Origin: Candidatus Binataceae bacterium
GTDB taxonomy: Bacteria > Desulfobacterota > Binatia > Binatales > Binataceae
Assembly (NCBI GenBank): GCA_035294265.1
Contig: DATGLK010000053.1
Span: 1 to 42,587, forward strand
Direction of reading: 5' to 3'
Length of the DNA: 42,587 bases
The notes below the pieces were generated by a model. That model made no database searches, was not told the DNA's origin, and saw only the letters and a program-made list of their open reading frames with translations. The position numbers and the translations under genes were made by a program. Shown piece by piece: positions 16,274-26,451 of the stretch. Numbering within the stretch: position 1 is the stretch's first letter; the number at the start of each line of letters is the position of its first letter.

Positions 16274-18217
16274 TTAAGGGTTGGCGTCAAGCTTGACCAG
16301 ATCGTTGTAGAGCTGGTCGATTTCGCGTCCCAAGGTTTCGTAATCGCCGATCAAATCGTGGGCATCCTTGCGGGTCAGATAGAAATTGGGATCTGCCATT
16401 TCGCTCGCCAGTTGCGCCCGGCGTGCCTCCTTCGATTCGATCGCTGCTTCCAGATCGCGGCGCGCGCGTGCCACCCGCTGCTGCTTGCGTTGGGCCTCGC
16501 GATCGATCGGCTCCCGCTTAACCGCGCCCTTGCCGTTATGGTCGCCGTTGGCTGATACCGAGGTGGCGGCGGAGCGCGCGGCTGAACCTAGGGTGGGCGC
16601 GACCGTGCCGGCCGCCATTTGTTCCTTTTTGACCAAGTAGTCGTCGTAATTGCCTAAATAGCGCAGGGCGCGCCCTTGCCCGACCTCGATTACCTCTTCC
16701 ACCAGTTGGTTGAGGATGTAGCGATCATGGCTGACGATTACCACCGTTCCGGGATAGCTCTGCAGGGCTTCGAGCAGGCTGTCCTTGGCTACGATGTCCA
16801 GGTTGTTGGTGGGTTCGTCCAACAGGAGGCAATTGGTCGGCTGAGCTAGGACTTTGGCTAAGGCCAGACGGCCTTTTTCGCCGCCGGATAACACACCGGT
16901 GCGTTTGAGTACGTCGTCACCGGAAAAGAGCATCGCGGCCAGCAAATTGCGAACCGCAAGCTGGCTCAGATGGCGAGCACTGTCGCTCAATTCATCAAGC
17001 ACAGTCTTTTGTCCATCCAGACTGTCACTCAAGTCCTGAGCGAAATAGCCGATCAGAACATTGTGGCCCACCGTGCGCCGGCCCGCGCTGAGCGGCTCGA
17101 CTCCCGCCAGCAGCTTCATCAGGGTGGATTTGCCCGCACCATTAGGACCGACCAGGGCGATCCTACCGCCGCGTTCGATCGCCAAGTCGATACCCTCATA
17201 GACCAGCAGCTCGCCGTAGCGTTTACCCGCGCCGCTCAACTCCAACACCATCCGGCCGCTGCGCGGGGCTTGCGGGAAACGAATCGCAGGCGGCCGATCG
17301 GCGCCCAGCGGCGGCTCCAGCCGCTCGATCTTTTCGAGCTGTTTGACCCGGCTTTGAACCAGCTTGGCCTTGGAGGCCTGGGCGCGGAAGCGGCTGACAA
17401 ACGCCTCGATATGCTCGATCTCTTCGCGCTGCTTTTCGTACGCCGCCATCTCCAGGGCGAAGCGCTCGTCGCGTTGGCGTAAGTAGAGCGAATAGCCACC
17501 CTGATATTCGGTCAGTCGGCCGCGACCGACCTCGACGGTGCGCTGGGTAACCCGGTCTAGGAAATAGCGGTCGTGCGAGACCACAATCATGCCACCGGGG
17601 TAACTGAGCAGGAACTCTTCCAGCCAGTTGCGGGCTTCCAGGTCCAGATGGTTGGTGGGCTCATCGAGCATCAGGAACTCGGGCCGTTGCAGCAGGAGCT
17701 TGGCCAATCCGATCCGCATCCGAATGCCGCCGGAAAACTCGGCCACATCACGACTCAGATCGCTGGCAGTGAAGCCGAGGCCAAACAGAAGGGATTCGGC
17801 ACGGCTTTGCGCGGTGTAGAAATCGTGGCGCTCCAGTTCGGTCAGGACTTCGCCCAACTCGGCCAGAGCGGCGTCGTGGTCCGGGTGCTGGGGCTGGGCC
17901 AGGATCACTTCCAACTCTTGGCGGCGACGGTTCAGTGCGTCGATTTCGTTCAAGGCGGAAAGCGTTTCCACCAACAGCGGACGGCCGCCCATCTCGGGCG
18001 TGTCCTGGGCCAGGTAGCCCACCCGGGCTCGTTGCGGCCTGCTGACCCGGCCGCCGTCCGGTGCTATCAGGCCGGCGATAATCTTGAGCAGCGTGCTCTT
18101 ACCGGCGCCGTTGAGCCCGACCAGGCCAACCCGGCTGTCATCGCCCATTGCCCAGCTCACGCGATCGAAAATCTTGCGATCGCCGTAATGTTTGGTGAGT
18201 TCTTCTAAACTAAGCAC
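16274..18217 (-). CDS. ABC-F family ATPase (Uup/EttA-like)
   Basis: A soluble protein of 647 residues with two ABC ATPase domains and no membrane segment, the ABC-F layout. ABC-F proteins act on ribosomes (translation factors, Uup-like DNA/ribosome factors, or antibiotic protection). Domain 1 has Walker A GLNGAGKSTLLK, signature FSGGIRMRIGLAKLL and Walker B LMLDEPTNHLD. Domain 2 has GPNGAGKSTLMK, LSGGEKGRLALAKVL and LLLDEPTNNLD. The inter-domain linker (EKQREEIEHIEAFVSRFRAQ) is the usual helical arm. The C-terminal charged helical tail (REAQRKQQRVARARRDLEA) resembles the Uup/YdiF coiled coil. It lies alone between convergent carB and a divergent small gene. The subtype needs phylogeny. Confidence 0.93.
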   Translation of the reverse strand: MLSLEELTKHYGDRKIFDRVSWAMGDDSRVGLVGLNGAGKSTLLKIIAGLIAPDGGRVSRPQRARVGYLAQDTPEMGGRPLLVETLSALNEIDALNRRRQELEVILAQPQHPDHDAALAELGEVLTELERHDFYTAQSRAESLLFGLGFTASDLSRDVAEFSGGIRMRIGLAKLLLQRPEFLMLDEPTNHLDLEARNWLEEFLLSYPGGMIVVSHDRYFLDRVTQRTVEVGRGRLTEYQGGYSLYLRQRDERFALEMAAYEKQREEIEHIEAFVSRFRAQASKAKLVQSRVKQLEKIERLEPPLGADRPPAIRFPQAPRSGRMVLELSGAGKRYGELLVYEGIDLAIERGGRIALVGPNGAGKSTLMKLLAGVEPLSAGRRTVGHNVLIGYFAQDLSDSLDGQKTVLDELSDSARHLSQLAVRNLLAAMLFSGDDVLKRTGVLSGGEKGRLALAKVLAQPTNCLLLDEPTNNLDIVAKDSLLEALQSYPGTVVIVSHDRYILNQLVEEVIEVGQGRALRYLGNYDDYLVKKEQMAAGTVAPTLGSAARSAATSVSANGDHNGKGAVKREPIDREAQRKQQRVARARRDLEAAIESKEARRAQLASEMADPNFYLTRKDAHDLIGDYETLGREIDQLYNDLVKLDANP

Positions 18218-18429
18218 TTATTTGAATTAAAAACGTGACAATCAATCCTGCCAAGTTTATCGTCAGAACGCCGACTAGGAAAGGCTGGCATAGGCGAAAG
18301 CAGTGAACGACTCAAACAAATAGGAAAGAAGCGATCGCAATCGGGACAAGCTCTTTACCAAAAAAAGGAATCGCGGCGAGTTAAGCGCGAGGCTTGATTG
18401 TGCCACACTGGCGATGTGAAGGTATTGTC

Positions 18430-18771
18430 ATGGCAACCGTTCACCCCAACGACCGGCTTCTGATTATCGATCGCAAGCTATTCCGCGACGACCTGACCCG
18501 GTTCTTTGTCGGCGTGGTGGAGGATTGCGAGGAAGGAGTGGTCCGCATGCACGGCTACTCCTATCATATCAACCCCTATCAGATGGGCTCGGAGAAGCGA
18601 GTGGATGAGCGCACCAGGATTGTGTCGCTGCATGGCACCGATCTGTGCTATGTGCTGCCCCGCGAACTCAATATCGCCCAGGTCGCGGTTACCCATACCA
18701 CCAAGTCCGTGATCCTGTCCGATGGCCAAGCCTGGAGTCTCGATCTGACCGATTACATGACGCGCGCCTGA
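18430..18771 (+). CDS. Conserved small protein of unknown function, possible Sm-like barrel
   Basis: A 113-residue soluble protein I cannot assign to a characterised family. It reads as alternating short strands: DRLLIIDRKLFRDDLTRFFV, GVVEDCEEGVVRMHGYSYHI, RIVSLHGTDLCYVLP, then a C-terminal SVILSDGQAWSLDLTDY. The pattern of a G-V-V-x5-6-G-V-V-R-x-H-G-Y strand pair followed by R-I-V-S-L-H-G resembles the small beta-barrels of the LSm type, which is only a fold guess. ATG 18430 has AGG 7 bases upstream. The longer frame from 18394 lacks a site. It is divergent from the ABC-F gene, with 212 AT-richer bases between them, and its 3' end overlaps the convergent hydrolase gene by 19 bases. Confidence 0.72.
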   Translation: MATVHPNDRLLIIDRKLFRDDLTRFFVGVVEDCEEGVVRMHGYSYHINPYQMGSEKRVDERTRIVSLHGTDLCYVLPRELNIAQVAVTHTTKSVILSDGQAWSLDLTDYMTRA

Positions 18772-19664
18772 GCCTGCGTGTAGGGCGCGCGATGGCGGCG
18801 GACGAAATCGCTTATGGCCTTGGCGGTGGCGGCGGGATCGTCCAGAGTAATGTGATGGAAGGTGTGGGGCAGCTCGCGCAACTCGGAGCCAGCGATCTTT
18901 CGATGCAGCCAGCGCGCCAGCCGGGGAGAGACGATGGTGCTGCCGGCGCCGCGCAAAATCAGGGTGGGAATCTGCACTGCGCGCGGATCGGGAGCGGGGA
19001 GGTGCCCGCCGCGCCGGCGCCAGGCTCGGGTCTGCGGATCGAAGCGGAAAGCCCAATGGCCGTTGGGCAGCTCTTCGGCGCTGGCCAGAGCCAGGCGTGC
19101 CAGAGTTTCGGCGCTGGCGGTGGTGGCGGTGGGAATCAAATGAAAGCGACGCACGACCGCTTCGGCCGAGGGGAGTTCGGGCCTGCCACCGGTCTGGGCC
19201 CGGCGCTGCCGACGCAGCCAGCGCAGGCGCCGCAGCAGGGAAGGGGGAATTCCCGGGGAGTCGGCCAGCACCAGCATCTCCAGCCCAATCAGCTTCCGCG
19301 TCGCTACCCAGAGCGCGACCATTCCGCCCATCGAATGGCCGACTAGAACCACCGGAACTTTTAGCTGGCTGAGAAAAGCCTCGGTATCGGCCACATAGCC
19401 CTTGGGTCCGTAACTATCCGGCGCGGCCCATTGGCTTTCCCCATGACCGCGAAAGTCCAGCGCCAAAACCCGTCCCTGGCCGGTCAGTGCCGGTGCCACC
19501 GCATCCCACCAATGGGTGTTGGCGGCGCCACCATGGAGTAGTACAAAGGTGCCCAGCGCGTCGTCGCCGCCCCAATCGGCATAATGCAGGCGCAGACCAT
19601 TGAGGGTGATGTAACGGTTTTCGGGGAAAGCAGCAGCGATTGAGGGACCTGGTTCCAGCGCCAT
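18753..19664 (-). CDS. Alpha/beta-hydrolase fold protein (paralogue of 4524-5348)
   Basis: A 303-residue alpha/beta hydrolase with LLHGGAANTHWW (oxyanion loop), LALDFRGHGESQW, nucleophile elbow VGHSMGG and late His in HTFHHITLDDP. It shares the phrasing LHY.xW, LLHGG.AN..WW and RGHG(D/E)S.W with the hydrolase at 4524-5348, so the two are probably paralogues. As there, the loop after beta-7 (RGAGSTIVS) lacks the usual Asp, and the acid may be the Asp in LADSPG. Substrate is unknown. It starts at ATG 19664. The last 19 bases overlap the end of the convergent small gene. No signal peptide is seen, so it is likely cytoplasmic. Confidence 0.86.
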   Translation of the reverse strand: MALEPGPSIAAAFPENRYITLNGLRLHYADWGGDDALGTFVLLHGGAANTHWWDAVAPALTGQGRVLALDFRGHGESQWAAPDSYGPKGYVADTEAFLSQLKVPVVLVGHSMGGMVALWVATRKLIGLEMLVLADSPGIPPSLLRRLRWLRRQRRAQTGGRPELPSAEAVVRRFHLIPTATTASAETLARLALASAEELPNGHWAFRFDPQTRAWRRRGGHLPAPDPRAVQIPTLILRGAGSTIVSPRLARWLHRKIAGSELRELPHTFHHITLDDPAATAKAISDFVRRHRAPYTQAQARVM

Positions 19665-20017
19665 GGCGCGATCTTAGACCACCCACGCCCTCGAAACAGC
19701 ATCGCGCGTGGTGGATGACCGCGCCCCAGCGGAAACTTGTAGTTCTTGCCAGGCGACCTACTTTCTCGCGAAGGCTTGCACGAATGCTCGCTGGGCGTTC
19801 GCCGCGGGCGCGAACAGCAAGCCCAGCAGCCGCTTCTGCGGGCTTCAAGAGTTGTAGGTGCGCCCTCCTGATTGCGATGTCATATTATTTTAGCGTTGCG
19901 GATGGCGGCCACGCTCACGTCGAGCATATTTGCGATGGGGAAGCAGCAGCGAGACTGGGTGTGGGTTTTGGCCTAGCGATATTATGGCACTCAGCCTCTG
20001 TTTATAATCCGATTCAG
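19665..20017 (+). promoter_or_regulatory. Intergenic region with a perfect -10 box next to the PKD gene
   Basis: The only firm signal in this 353-base gap is a perfect TATAAT at 20003-20008, nine bases before ATG 20018. No -35 is evident. With normal spacing, transcription would begin near 20015, giving an almost leaderless mRNA. A longer open frame runs through the gap, but its product looks non-coding before the signal peptide. CCACC-ACGC/GCGCGTGGTGG (about 19679-19713) is an imperfect inverted repeat. Confidence 0.4.
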
Positions 20018-20437
20018 ATGGAAGCTCGGAGAACTGCGACAGGGTGCTACTGGGGTGGCGCAATCAGAGTAGCGGGTGCGATTATGCTGGTAATGGCGCT
20101 GGCTGGGGCAGCGGCGGCGCAGGATAACGGACCGGCGCCGACTGCCATGTCCTTGCCCGAGATGCCGTCAGTGGCGGTCAACGCCTTTCCCACCATCGGA
20201 ATGGCGCCGCTGACGGTCGGCTTTTTCCCCGCGATCGACGATCCCGAAGGCGGGCAAATCGCATCTTACCGCTGGGATTTTGGCGACGGCACCCAGGCGA
20301 CCACGCCCCCGGAAGTGACGCTCAAGACCTATACGAAGCCCGGCAGCTATGTGGCCTCGCTGACGATCGTGACCGATGACGGACGGTCGGCAACCGGATT
20401 CACCGGAATCACGGTGGAGCGCCCCGCGGCGCGCTGA
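20018..20437 (+). CDS. Exported PKD-domain protein
   Basis: A 139-residue protein consisting of a signal peptide (ATGCYWGGAIRVAGAIMLVM then ALAGAAAAQ) and one PKD-type beta-sandwich. The PKD hallmark YRWDFGDGTQ is present, with APLTVGFFP before it and YTKPGSYVASLTIVTDDG after it, as expected for the fold. PKD domains mediate protein or carbohydrate contacts outside the cell; nothing catalytic is attached. ATG 20018 is preferred over a frame beginning at 19640 because it gives a proper signal peptide. No Shine-Dalgarno is visible (see the TATAAT entry). A lipoprotein gene follows after two bases, so they probably form a two-gene envelope operon. Confidence 0.82.
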   Translation: MEARRTATGCYWGGAIRVAGAIMLVMALAGAAAAQDNGPAPTAMSLPEMPSVAVNAFPTIGMAPLTVGFFPAIDDPEGGQIASYRWDFGDGTQATTPPEVTLKTYTKPGSYVASLTIVTDDGRSATGFTGITVERPAAR

Positions 20438-20439
20438 TC

Positions 20440-20922
20440 ATGGCTTCTGGCATGCGTTATAGTCGCTGCGGTCGGTGGGTGCCTTTGGTCGGGCTGGTGG
20501 GTTTGCTGGGATGCGCAGCAAATAATGCGTCGACCCAGGAGCTGCAGCGCCAGATCCAGCTTCAGGGCGAGGAGATCAAGCATCAGGAAGCTCAGATTGC
20601 TGCCTTGCAAGCGCAAAGCCATCCGCCTCCTATCTTGCCGCCACCCGCCTGCGACCACGAAGTTCTGCACTTGGCCCAGCGTCATGGCGACGAGCAGATG
20701 GCGGCGGGCAATTTCAACGGTGCCCTGGGGTATTTCCAAGACGCCTTGACCGCTTGCCCCACGAGCGCCTCGGCTCTGCTTAAAGCAGCGCAAGCGGCGG
20801 GTGCGAGCGGAAAGCGCGCACTGGCGATAGAATATTATCATCGTGCCGCAAAGGCGGCCGATCCCGCCGTGGCGGCGCGCGCCCGCCGGGCGCTGGCCGC
20901 GATGAATAGAACTCTAAAGTAG
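20440..20922 (+). CDS. Lipoprotein with coiled coil and TPR-like repeats
   Basis: A 160-residue predicted lipoprotein. VGLVGLLGC is a lipobox with Cys at about residue 25. A short coiled coil follows (QELQRQIQLQGEEIKHQEAQ), then a Pro-rich linker (SHPPPILPPPAC), then helical repeats of TPR type (AAGNFNGALGYFQDALTACP, GKRALAIEYYHRAAKAADP). The layout recalls YbgF/CpoB-like periplasmic coiled-coil/TPR proteins, though it is shorter and not beside tol-pal genes. The function is not known. It starts at ATG 20440, or ATG 20452, directly after the PKD gene. Confidence 0.82.
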   Translation: MASGMRYSRCGRWVPLVGLVGLLGCAANNASTQELQRQIQLQGEEIKHQEAQIAALQAQSHPPPILPPPACDHEVLHLAQRHGDEQMAAGNFNGALGYFQDALTACPTSASALLKAAQAAGASGKRALAIEYYHRAAKAADPAVAARARRALAAMNRTLK

Positions 20923-21024
20923 ATTCGCCTGTCGCTTTCGCTCCTCTTATGCTATCGAAACCGGGCGTAGCTTGACCGTACCGGCAGCGCGGCTGGGGGC
21001 TGGGACACGTCGGGGGCAAAATCG

Positions 21025-22281
21025 GTGTCGATTCTCGAACTCAAGGGACGTCAGTGGACCATCCTGCTCAGCTTGTTTGTCCTGCTGATGCTTGCCACCG
21101 GGCCGGGCCTGGGCGCGATCGGGATTATCATGCCAGCGCTGATTCGGGAGTTCCGTTGGGATCGTGCGCAGGTGTCCAGCCTGATCTTCGCCAGCACGTT
21201 TGTGGGCGGGCTACTCGGTCCGGTGGTCGGGTGGCTCATCGACTACGCCGGGGCGAACTGGGTGATGGCGACCGGGTTTGCCATTTTAGGCTCTTCATAC
21301 CTGGGCCTGAGCTACGCTCATAGCTGGGTCGCGATGTTCGCTCTTTACAGCGCCTTTGGCCTGGGAATGGCGATGTCAGGGATGGTGCCGGCGATGGTAG
21401 TGGCGGTGAATTGGTTCGGCCACCGGCGCGGAGCGGGCAGTGGAGTGGCCATTTTCGGCTTTACCCTGGGACTGGCCGCCGTTGCTCCGGTGGTGACCGC
21501 GCTTATCGCCGCCGGCGGCTGGCGTATCGCGCTGCGCGTGTTGGCACTGCCGCCAATGCTGATCGGCATACCACTTTCGGCCGCGCTGATCCGGACTCGG
21601 CCACCGGCGCCGGCTGCATTGACCGCCTCTCAGGAAATGGCCCTGCAGCCCGGCTTGGAGGTCGGCGAAGGGCTGCGCCGGCCGGCCTTCTGGCTTTTGC
21701 TCGCGGTGCAGTTCACCTTCGCGATCGGGTTCGGCGAGGTCTTTCTCCATATCGTGACTTATCTGATCGGGGCGGGGTTTGCCCCCGGGCAAGCGGCCGC
21801 AATTTTTAGCGCGCAAACCCTGATGAGCGGCGTAGGCGTGGTGTTGCTGGGAATATTGGCCGATCGGCTGAGTGCGCGCCAAGTTCTGAGCGTTTCGATG
21901 GTGGTGCTGGCCGCCGGTATCGCCGCTCTGCTGGGCAGTGCCCATCTCGGCTATCGGACGCCGATGGTGCTGTTGTTCATCCTGTGCTGGGGTACGACCG
22001 CTACCTCGATCAATACGCTGTTGCCCATTTTGATCGCGGAAACTCTGGGACTGCGCCGCCTGGGTACCTTCAGCGGTATCGTGCTATTGGTGGGCGCCGT
22101 GGCCCATTCACTGGGACCGCTGCTCTCGGGTATCCTGTTCGACCTGACTGGCAGTTACGTCCGTCCCTTCGAATTGGCCATCGTCCTGGTTTTCGCCACC
22201 GGTCTGCTGGTGGTTGGAGTGAGGCCGGCCAAGGGTTGGGATCGGGTCGAAGAGCCGGTGGATATGCGGGCGGGTGGTTAG
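21025..22281 (+). CDS. MFS transporter
   Basis: A 418-residue integral membrane protein with about 12 hydrophobic helices in two halves joined by a central loop (TRPPAPAALTASQEMALQPG). The first half has the MFS-like motif GWLIDYAG after helix 2 and GWRIALRVL near helix 6. The second half has GILADRLSARQVL, the repeat of motif A. The overall style (start LKGRQWTILLSLFVLLML, FRWDRAQVSSLI) is close to oxalate/formate-antiporter-like and monocarboxylate-type MFS proteins. A short organic acid is a guess. The GTG start has only a weak upstream site. It is followed at 58 bases by the GH57-type gene, with no functional link visible. Confidence 0.88.
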   Translation: MSILELKGRQWTILLSLFVLLMLATGPGLGAIGIIMPALIREFRWDRAQVSSLIFASTFVGGLLGPVVGWLIDYAGANWVMATGFAILGSSYLGLSYAHSWVAMFALYSAFGLGMAMSGMVPAMVVAVNWFGHRRGAGSGVAIFGFTLGLAAVAPVVTALIAAGGWRIALRVLALPPMLIGIPLSAALIRTRPPAPAALTASQEMALQPGLEVGEGLRRPAFWLLLAVQFTFAIGFGEVFLHIVTYLIGAGFAPGQAAAIFSAQTLMSGVGVVLLGILADRLSARQVLSVSMVVLAAGIAALLGSAHLGYRTPMVLLFILCWGTTATSINTLLPILIAETLGLRRLGTFSGIVLLVGAVAHSLGPLLSGILFDLTGSYVRPFELAIVLVFATGLLVVGVRPAKGWDRVEEPVDMRAGG

Positions 22282-22339
22282 GGAGCTTGCATGCTAAAGT
22301 AAAGCTTTATGTGGCATCCCGGGATTCGGATTGGATGGT

Positions 22340-23800
22340 ATGTCGGAAGCACAGCGCAGTATCGTAATACACGGCCATTTCTATCAACCACCCCGCGAGA
22401 GTCCCTGGACCGGGCTGATCGCGCCCGAGCCCAGCGCGGCGCCCTTTTCCAATTGGAATGAGCGGATTACCAGTGAATGCTATGGGGCCAATGCTCATGC
22501 CCCAGTAAGTGCTGGCTCGGTCATTCATCTCCGCAACAACTATGAACATCTGAGCTGCGATTTCGGGCCCACCCTGATGGGTTGGATGCAACGCCACGGC
22601 AAACAGGCCTACGGCGCGATCGTGCGCGCCGACGCGCTCAGCGCGCAGCGACTAGGGGGTCAGGGCAACACCCTGGCGCAGTCGTACAACCATTCCATCC
22701 TGCCGCTGCTCCTCGACGCCGATAAAGAGCTTCAGATCGCGTGGGGGATCGAAGATTTTCGCTTTCGCTTCAAGCGCCTACCGGTAGGAATCTGGCTGCC
22801 CGAATGTGCCGCCGACCCGGCGACACTGGCGGCGGTGGCACGAGCCGGGATCAAGTTCGTGATTTTGGCGCCGTGGCAGGGGCGATTCCAAGCCGCCACG
22901 GCCGACGAGAGTGCTGGTGCGGGGCCCTTCGTATGGCGTAGCGACGATCTAAGCTTGGCGGTATTTCGCTACGACCGCGAGCTGAGCAGTCAGGTTGCCT
23001 TTGGTGACGCACTCGTCGACGGCGAGCGTTGGGCCGACGCGATTATCGCGCGGGCGCGGGGACTGGCGCCTGGCGCGACCCTGCTCATCGCCACCGATGG
23101 CGAGACCTTCGGCCATCATAAGCGCCACGGGGCGGCCGAGTTGGCACGGGCGTTCGATCGGCTGGCGCGCGAGCCGGATTTGAGCATTACCAACTGCGCC
23201 GAAGTGCTGCAGCGCGTCGCCCCGGCCGGTAATTTCACCCTGGAAGGGGTGACTTCTTGGAGCTGCGCGCACGGTGTGGAGCGCTGGCGCTCGGATTGCG
23301 GCTGTCGTTTGAGCGAGGGCACCTCGCAAAGCTGGCGGGCGCCGCTGCGAGAGGCGATGGAGTTTGTCAAAACGCAGGTGGACACGGTATACGCGCGCGA
23401 GGCGGCAAGCGTGTTGGCCGATCCGCGTGCGGCGCTGCTCGAATCTATCGGCTTGGCGCTGGATCCGTCCCCTGCTCTGGCCGAGCAATTCTTTATTCGC
23501 TACAAAGTTGGCGAGGAAGCCGCGCGGGCCCGCCTGCAAGCCCTGTTCGAGATGCAACGAGCGGCGCAGGCGGCCTTCACCAGTTGCGCTTGGTTCTTCG
23601 ATGATTTCGCTGGACTGGAAGGCAGGATCGTGTTGCGCTGGGCGGCGCGGGCGGTGGAGCTGGCGGCCTTCTTTTCCCCCTCCATCGAACCTGAGCTGCT
23701 GGAGCGCTTGCGGGGTCTGCATTCCAATCGGCGCGAATCTGGAGACGGAGCGACCTTATATCTGAGCTTAAAGGCTCGCGAGCCGCGAGTCAGGAGTTAG
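22340..23800 (+). CDS. GH57-type glycoside hydrolase-like protein with partial DUF3536 region
   Basis: A 486-residue protein with a GH57 catalytic-barrel signature: IVIHGHFYQPPRESPWTG at the N terminus, GIWLPECAADPATLAAVARA holding the expected nucleophile Glu, and ATDGETFGHHKRHG with the expected acid Asp. The part after about residue 310 (GTSQSWRAPLREAMEF, then YKVGEEAARARLQALFE) looks like the DUF3536 region that follows GH57 in related proteins. As I recall, such proteins are usually near 800 residues, so this one is short at the C terminus. GH57 enzymes act on alpha-glucans, but the activity of this subgroup is unknown. ATG 22340 is chosen; a TTG at 22331 is possible. acs follows after three bases. 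Confidence 0.82.
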   Translation: MSEAQRSIVIHGHFYQPPRESPWTGLIAPEPSAAPFSNWNERITSECYGANAHAPVSAGSVIHLRNNYEHLSCDFGPTLMGWMQRHGKQAYGAIVRADALSAQRLGGQGNTLAQSYNHSILPLLLDADKELQIAWGIEDFRFRFKRLPVGIWLPECAADPATLAAVARAGIKFVILAPWQGRFQAATADESAGAGPFVWRSDDLSLAVFRYDRELSSQVAFGDALVDGERWADAIIARARGLAPGATLLIATDGETFGHHKRHGAAELARAFDRLAREPDLSITNCAEVLQRVAPAGNFTLEGVTSWSCAHGVERWRSDCGCRLSEGTSQSWRAPLREAMEFVKTQVDTVYAREAASVLADPRAALLESIGLALDPSPALAEQFFIRYKVGEEAARARLQALFEMQRAAQAAFTSCAWFFDDFAGLEGRIVLRWAARAVELAAFFSPSIEPELLERLRGLHSNRRESGDGATLYLSLKAREPRVRS

Positions 23801-23803
23801 GCC

Positions 23804-25762
<1,959 letters not shown>

Positions 25763-25782
25763 GCGCTCCCACTCCCCTGACC

Positions 25783-25827
25783 CCCGCCTTGAAGAGCAAG
25801 CGCGCTCGATGGTAAGCTCAAGGCGGG
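25783..25827 (+). repeat. Long inverted repeat stacked against the acs terminator
   Basis: CCCGCCTTGA (25783-25792) and TCAAGGCGGG (25818-25827) are a perfect 10-bp inverted repeat with a 25-base loop. The stem ends at the very base before the next hairpin begins, so the RNA would form two directly adjacent stems. It may be part of the acs 3' end or of the rimP leader. Confidence 0.6.
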
Positions 25828-25851
25828 AAGTGGGCTTGAGCCCACTTTTTT
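25828..25851 (+). terminator. Intrinsic terminator between acs and rimP
   Basis: AAGTGGGC-TTGA-GCCCACTT forms a perfect 8-bp hairpin with a four-base loop, followed by a run of T residues. It is a textbook intrinsic terminator for acs. The rimP start is only 43 bases further on, so a rimP promoter must overlap or precede it, or it is an attenuator of the rimP-nusA operon. Confidence 0.88.
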
Positions 25852-25894
25852 ATTGGGGCCGCCGACGCCCAGAGCGCCGGCAGGGATGGCAGCC

Positions 25895-26389
25895 ATGGTC
25901 CTTAAGCTCAATCCCACCGCCGCCAGGGTGATGGAGTTGCTCGAGCCGCATATCGAGCGGCTGGGTTTCGAGCTGGTTTTGGTGGAGTATCGCGGCGCCC
26001 CGCGGGGCGCGCTGCTGCGGTTGTTTGTGGATCGGCCCGAGGGTGGGATCGGCTTGGACGAGTTGGAGCCGATCAGCCGGATGGTGGGCGACCTGCTGGA
26101 CGTGTATGACCCGGTGGAGGGGAGCTACACCTTGGAGGTATCGTCCCCGGGCGTGGATCGGCCGCTGACCAAGCTGGGCCATTTCGAACGCTACTGCGGC
26201 CAGCGGGTCAAGGTGCGCACCCATCAGGGGCACGAGGGGCAGAAATCGTTCGTGGGCGTGCTGGCGACGGTTGATGCTGGCGGGATCGAGGTCGAAGACG
26301 AGATTAGCCGACGGCGCTTGAGTCTGCGCTTCGAGGATATAAAGGAGGCCCGATACCAACATCAGTTCCAGAGCCCGCGCCCGGGATAG
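25895..26389 (+). CDS. rimP: Ribosome maturation factor RimP
   Basis: A 164-residue RimP, which assists assembly of the small ribosomal subunit. The N-terminal domain has ERLGFELVLVEYRG and LRLFVDRPEGGIGLDELEPI. The conserved SPGVDRPLTKLGHFERYCGQ, followed by the C-terminal Sm-like barrel (VKVRTHQGHEG, FVGVLATVDAGGIEVED), completes the family layout. ATG 25895 is preferred because AGGGA lies 8 bases upstream; ATG 25886 sits on that site. It is the first gene of the classical rimP-nusA-ylxR-infB cluster. Confidence 0.95.
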   Translation: MVLKLNPTAARVMELLEPHIERLGFELVLVEYRGAPRGALLRLFVDRPEGGIGLDELEPISRMVGDLLDVYDPVEGSYTLEVSSPGVDRPLTKLGHFERYCGQRVKVRTHQGHEGQKSFVGVLATVDAGGIEVEDEISRRRLSLRFEDIKEARYQHQFQSPRPG

Positions 26390-26451
26390 GTGGCGCGGCG
26401 GCGGCTGAGTTAGAGCAGCGATTTGGCGCCACAGGCGCGTGGGAGGCTACA

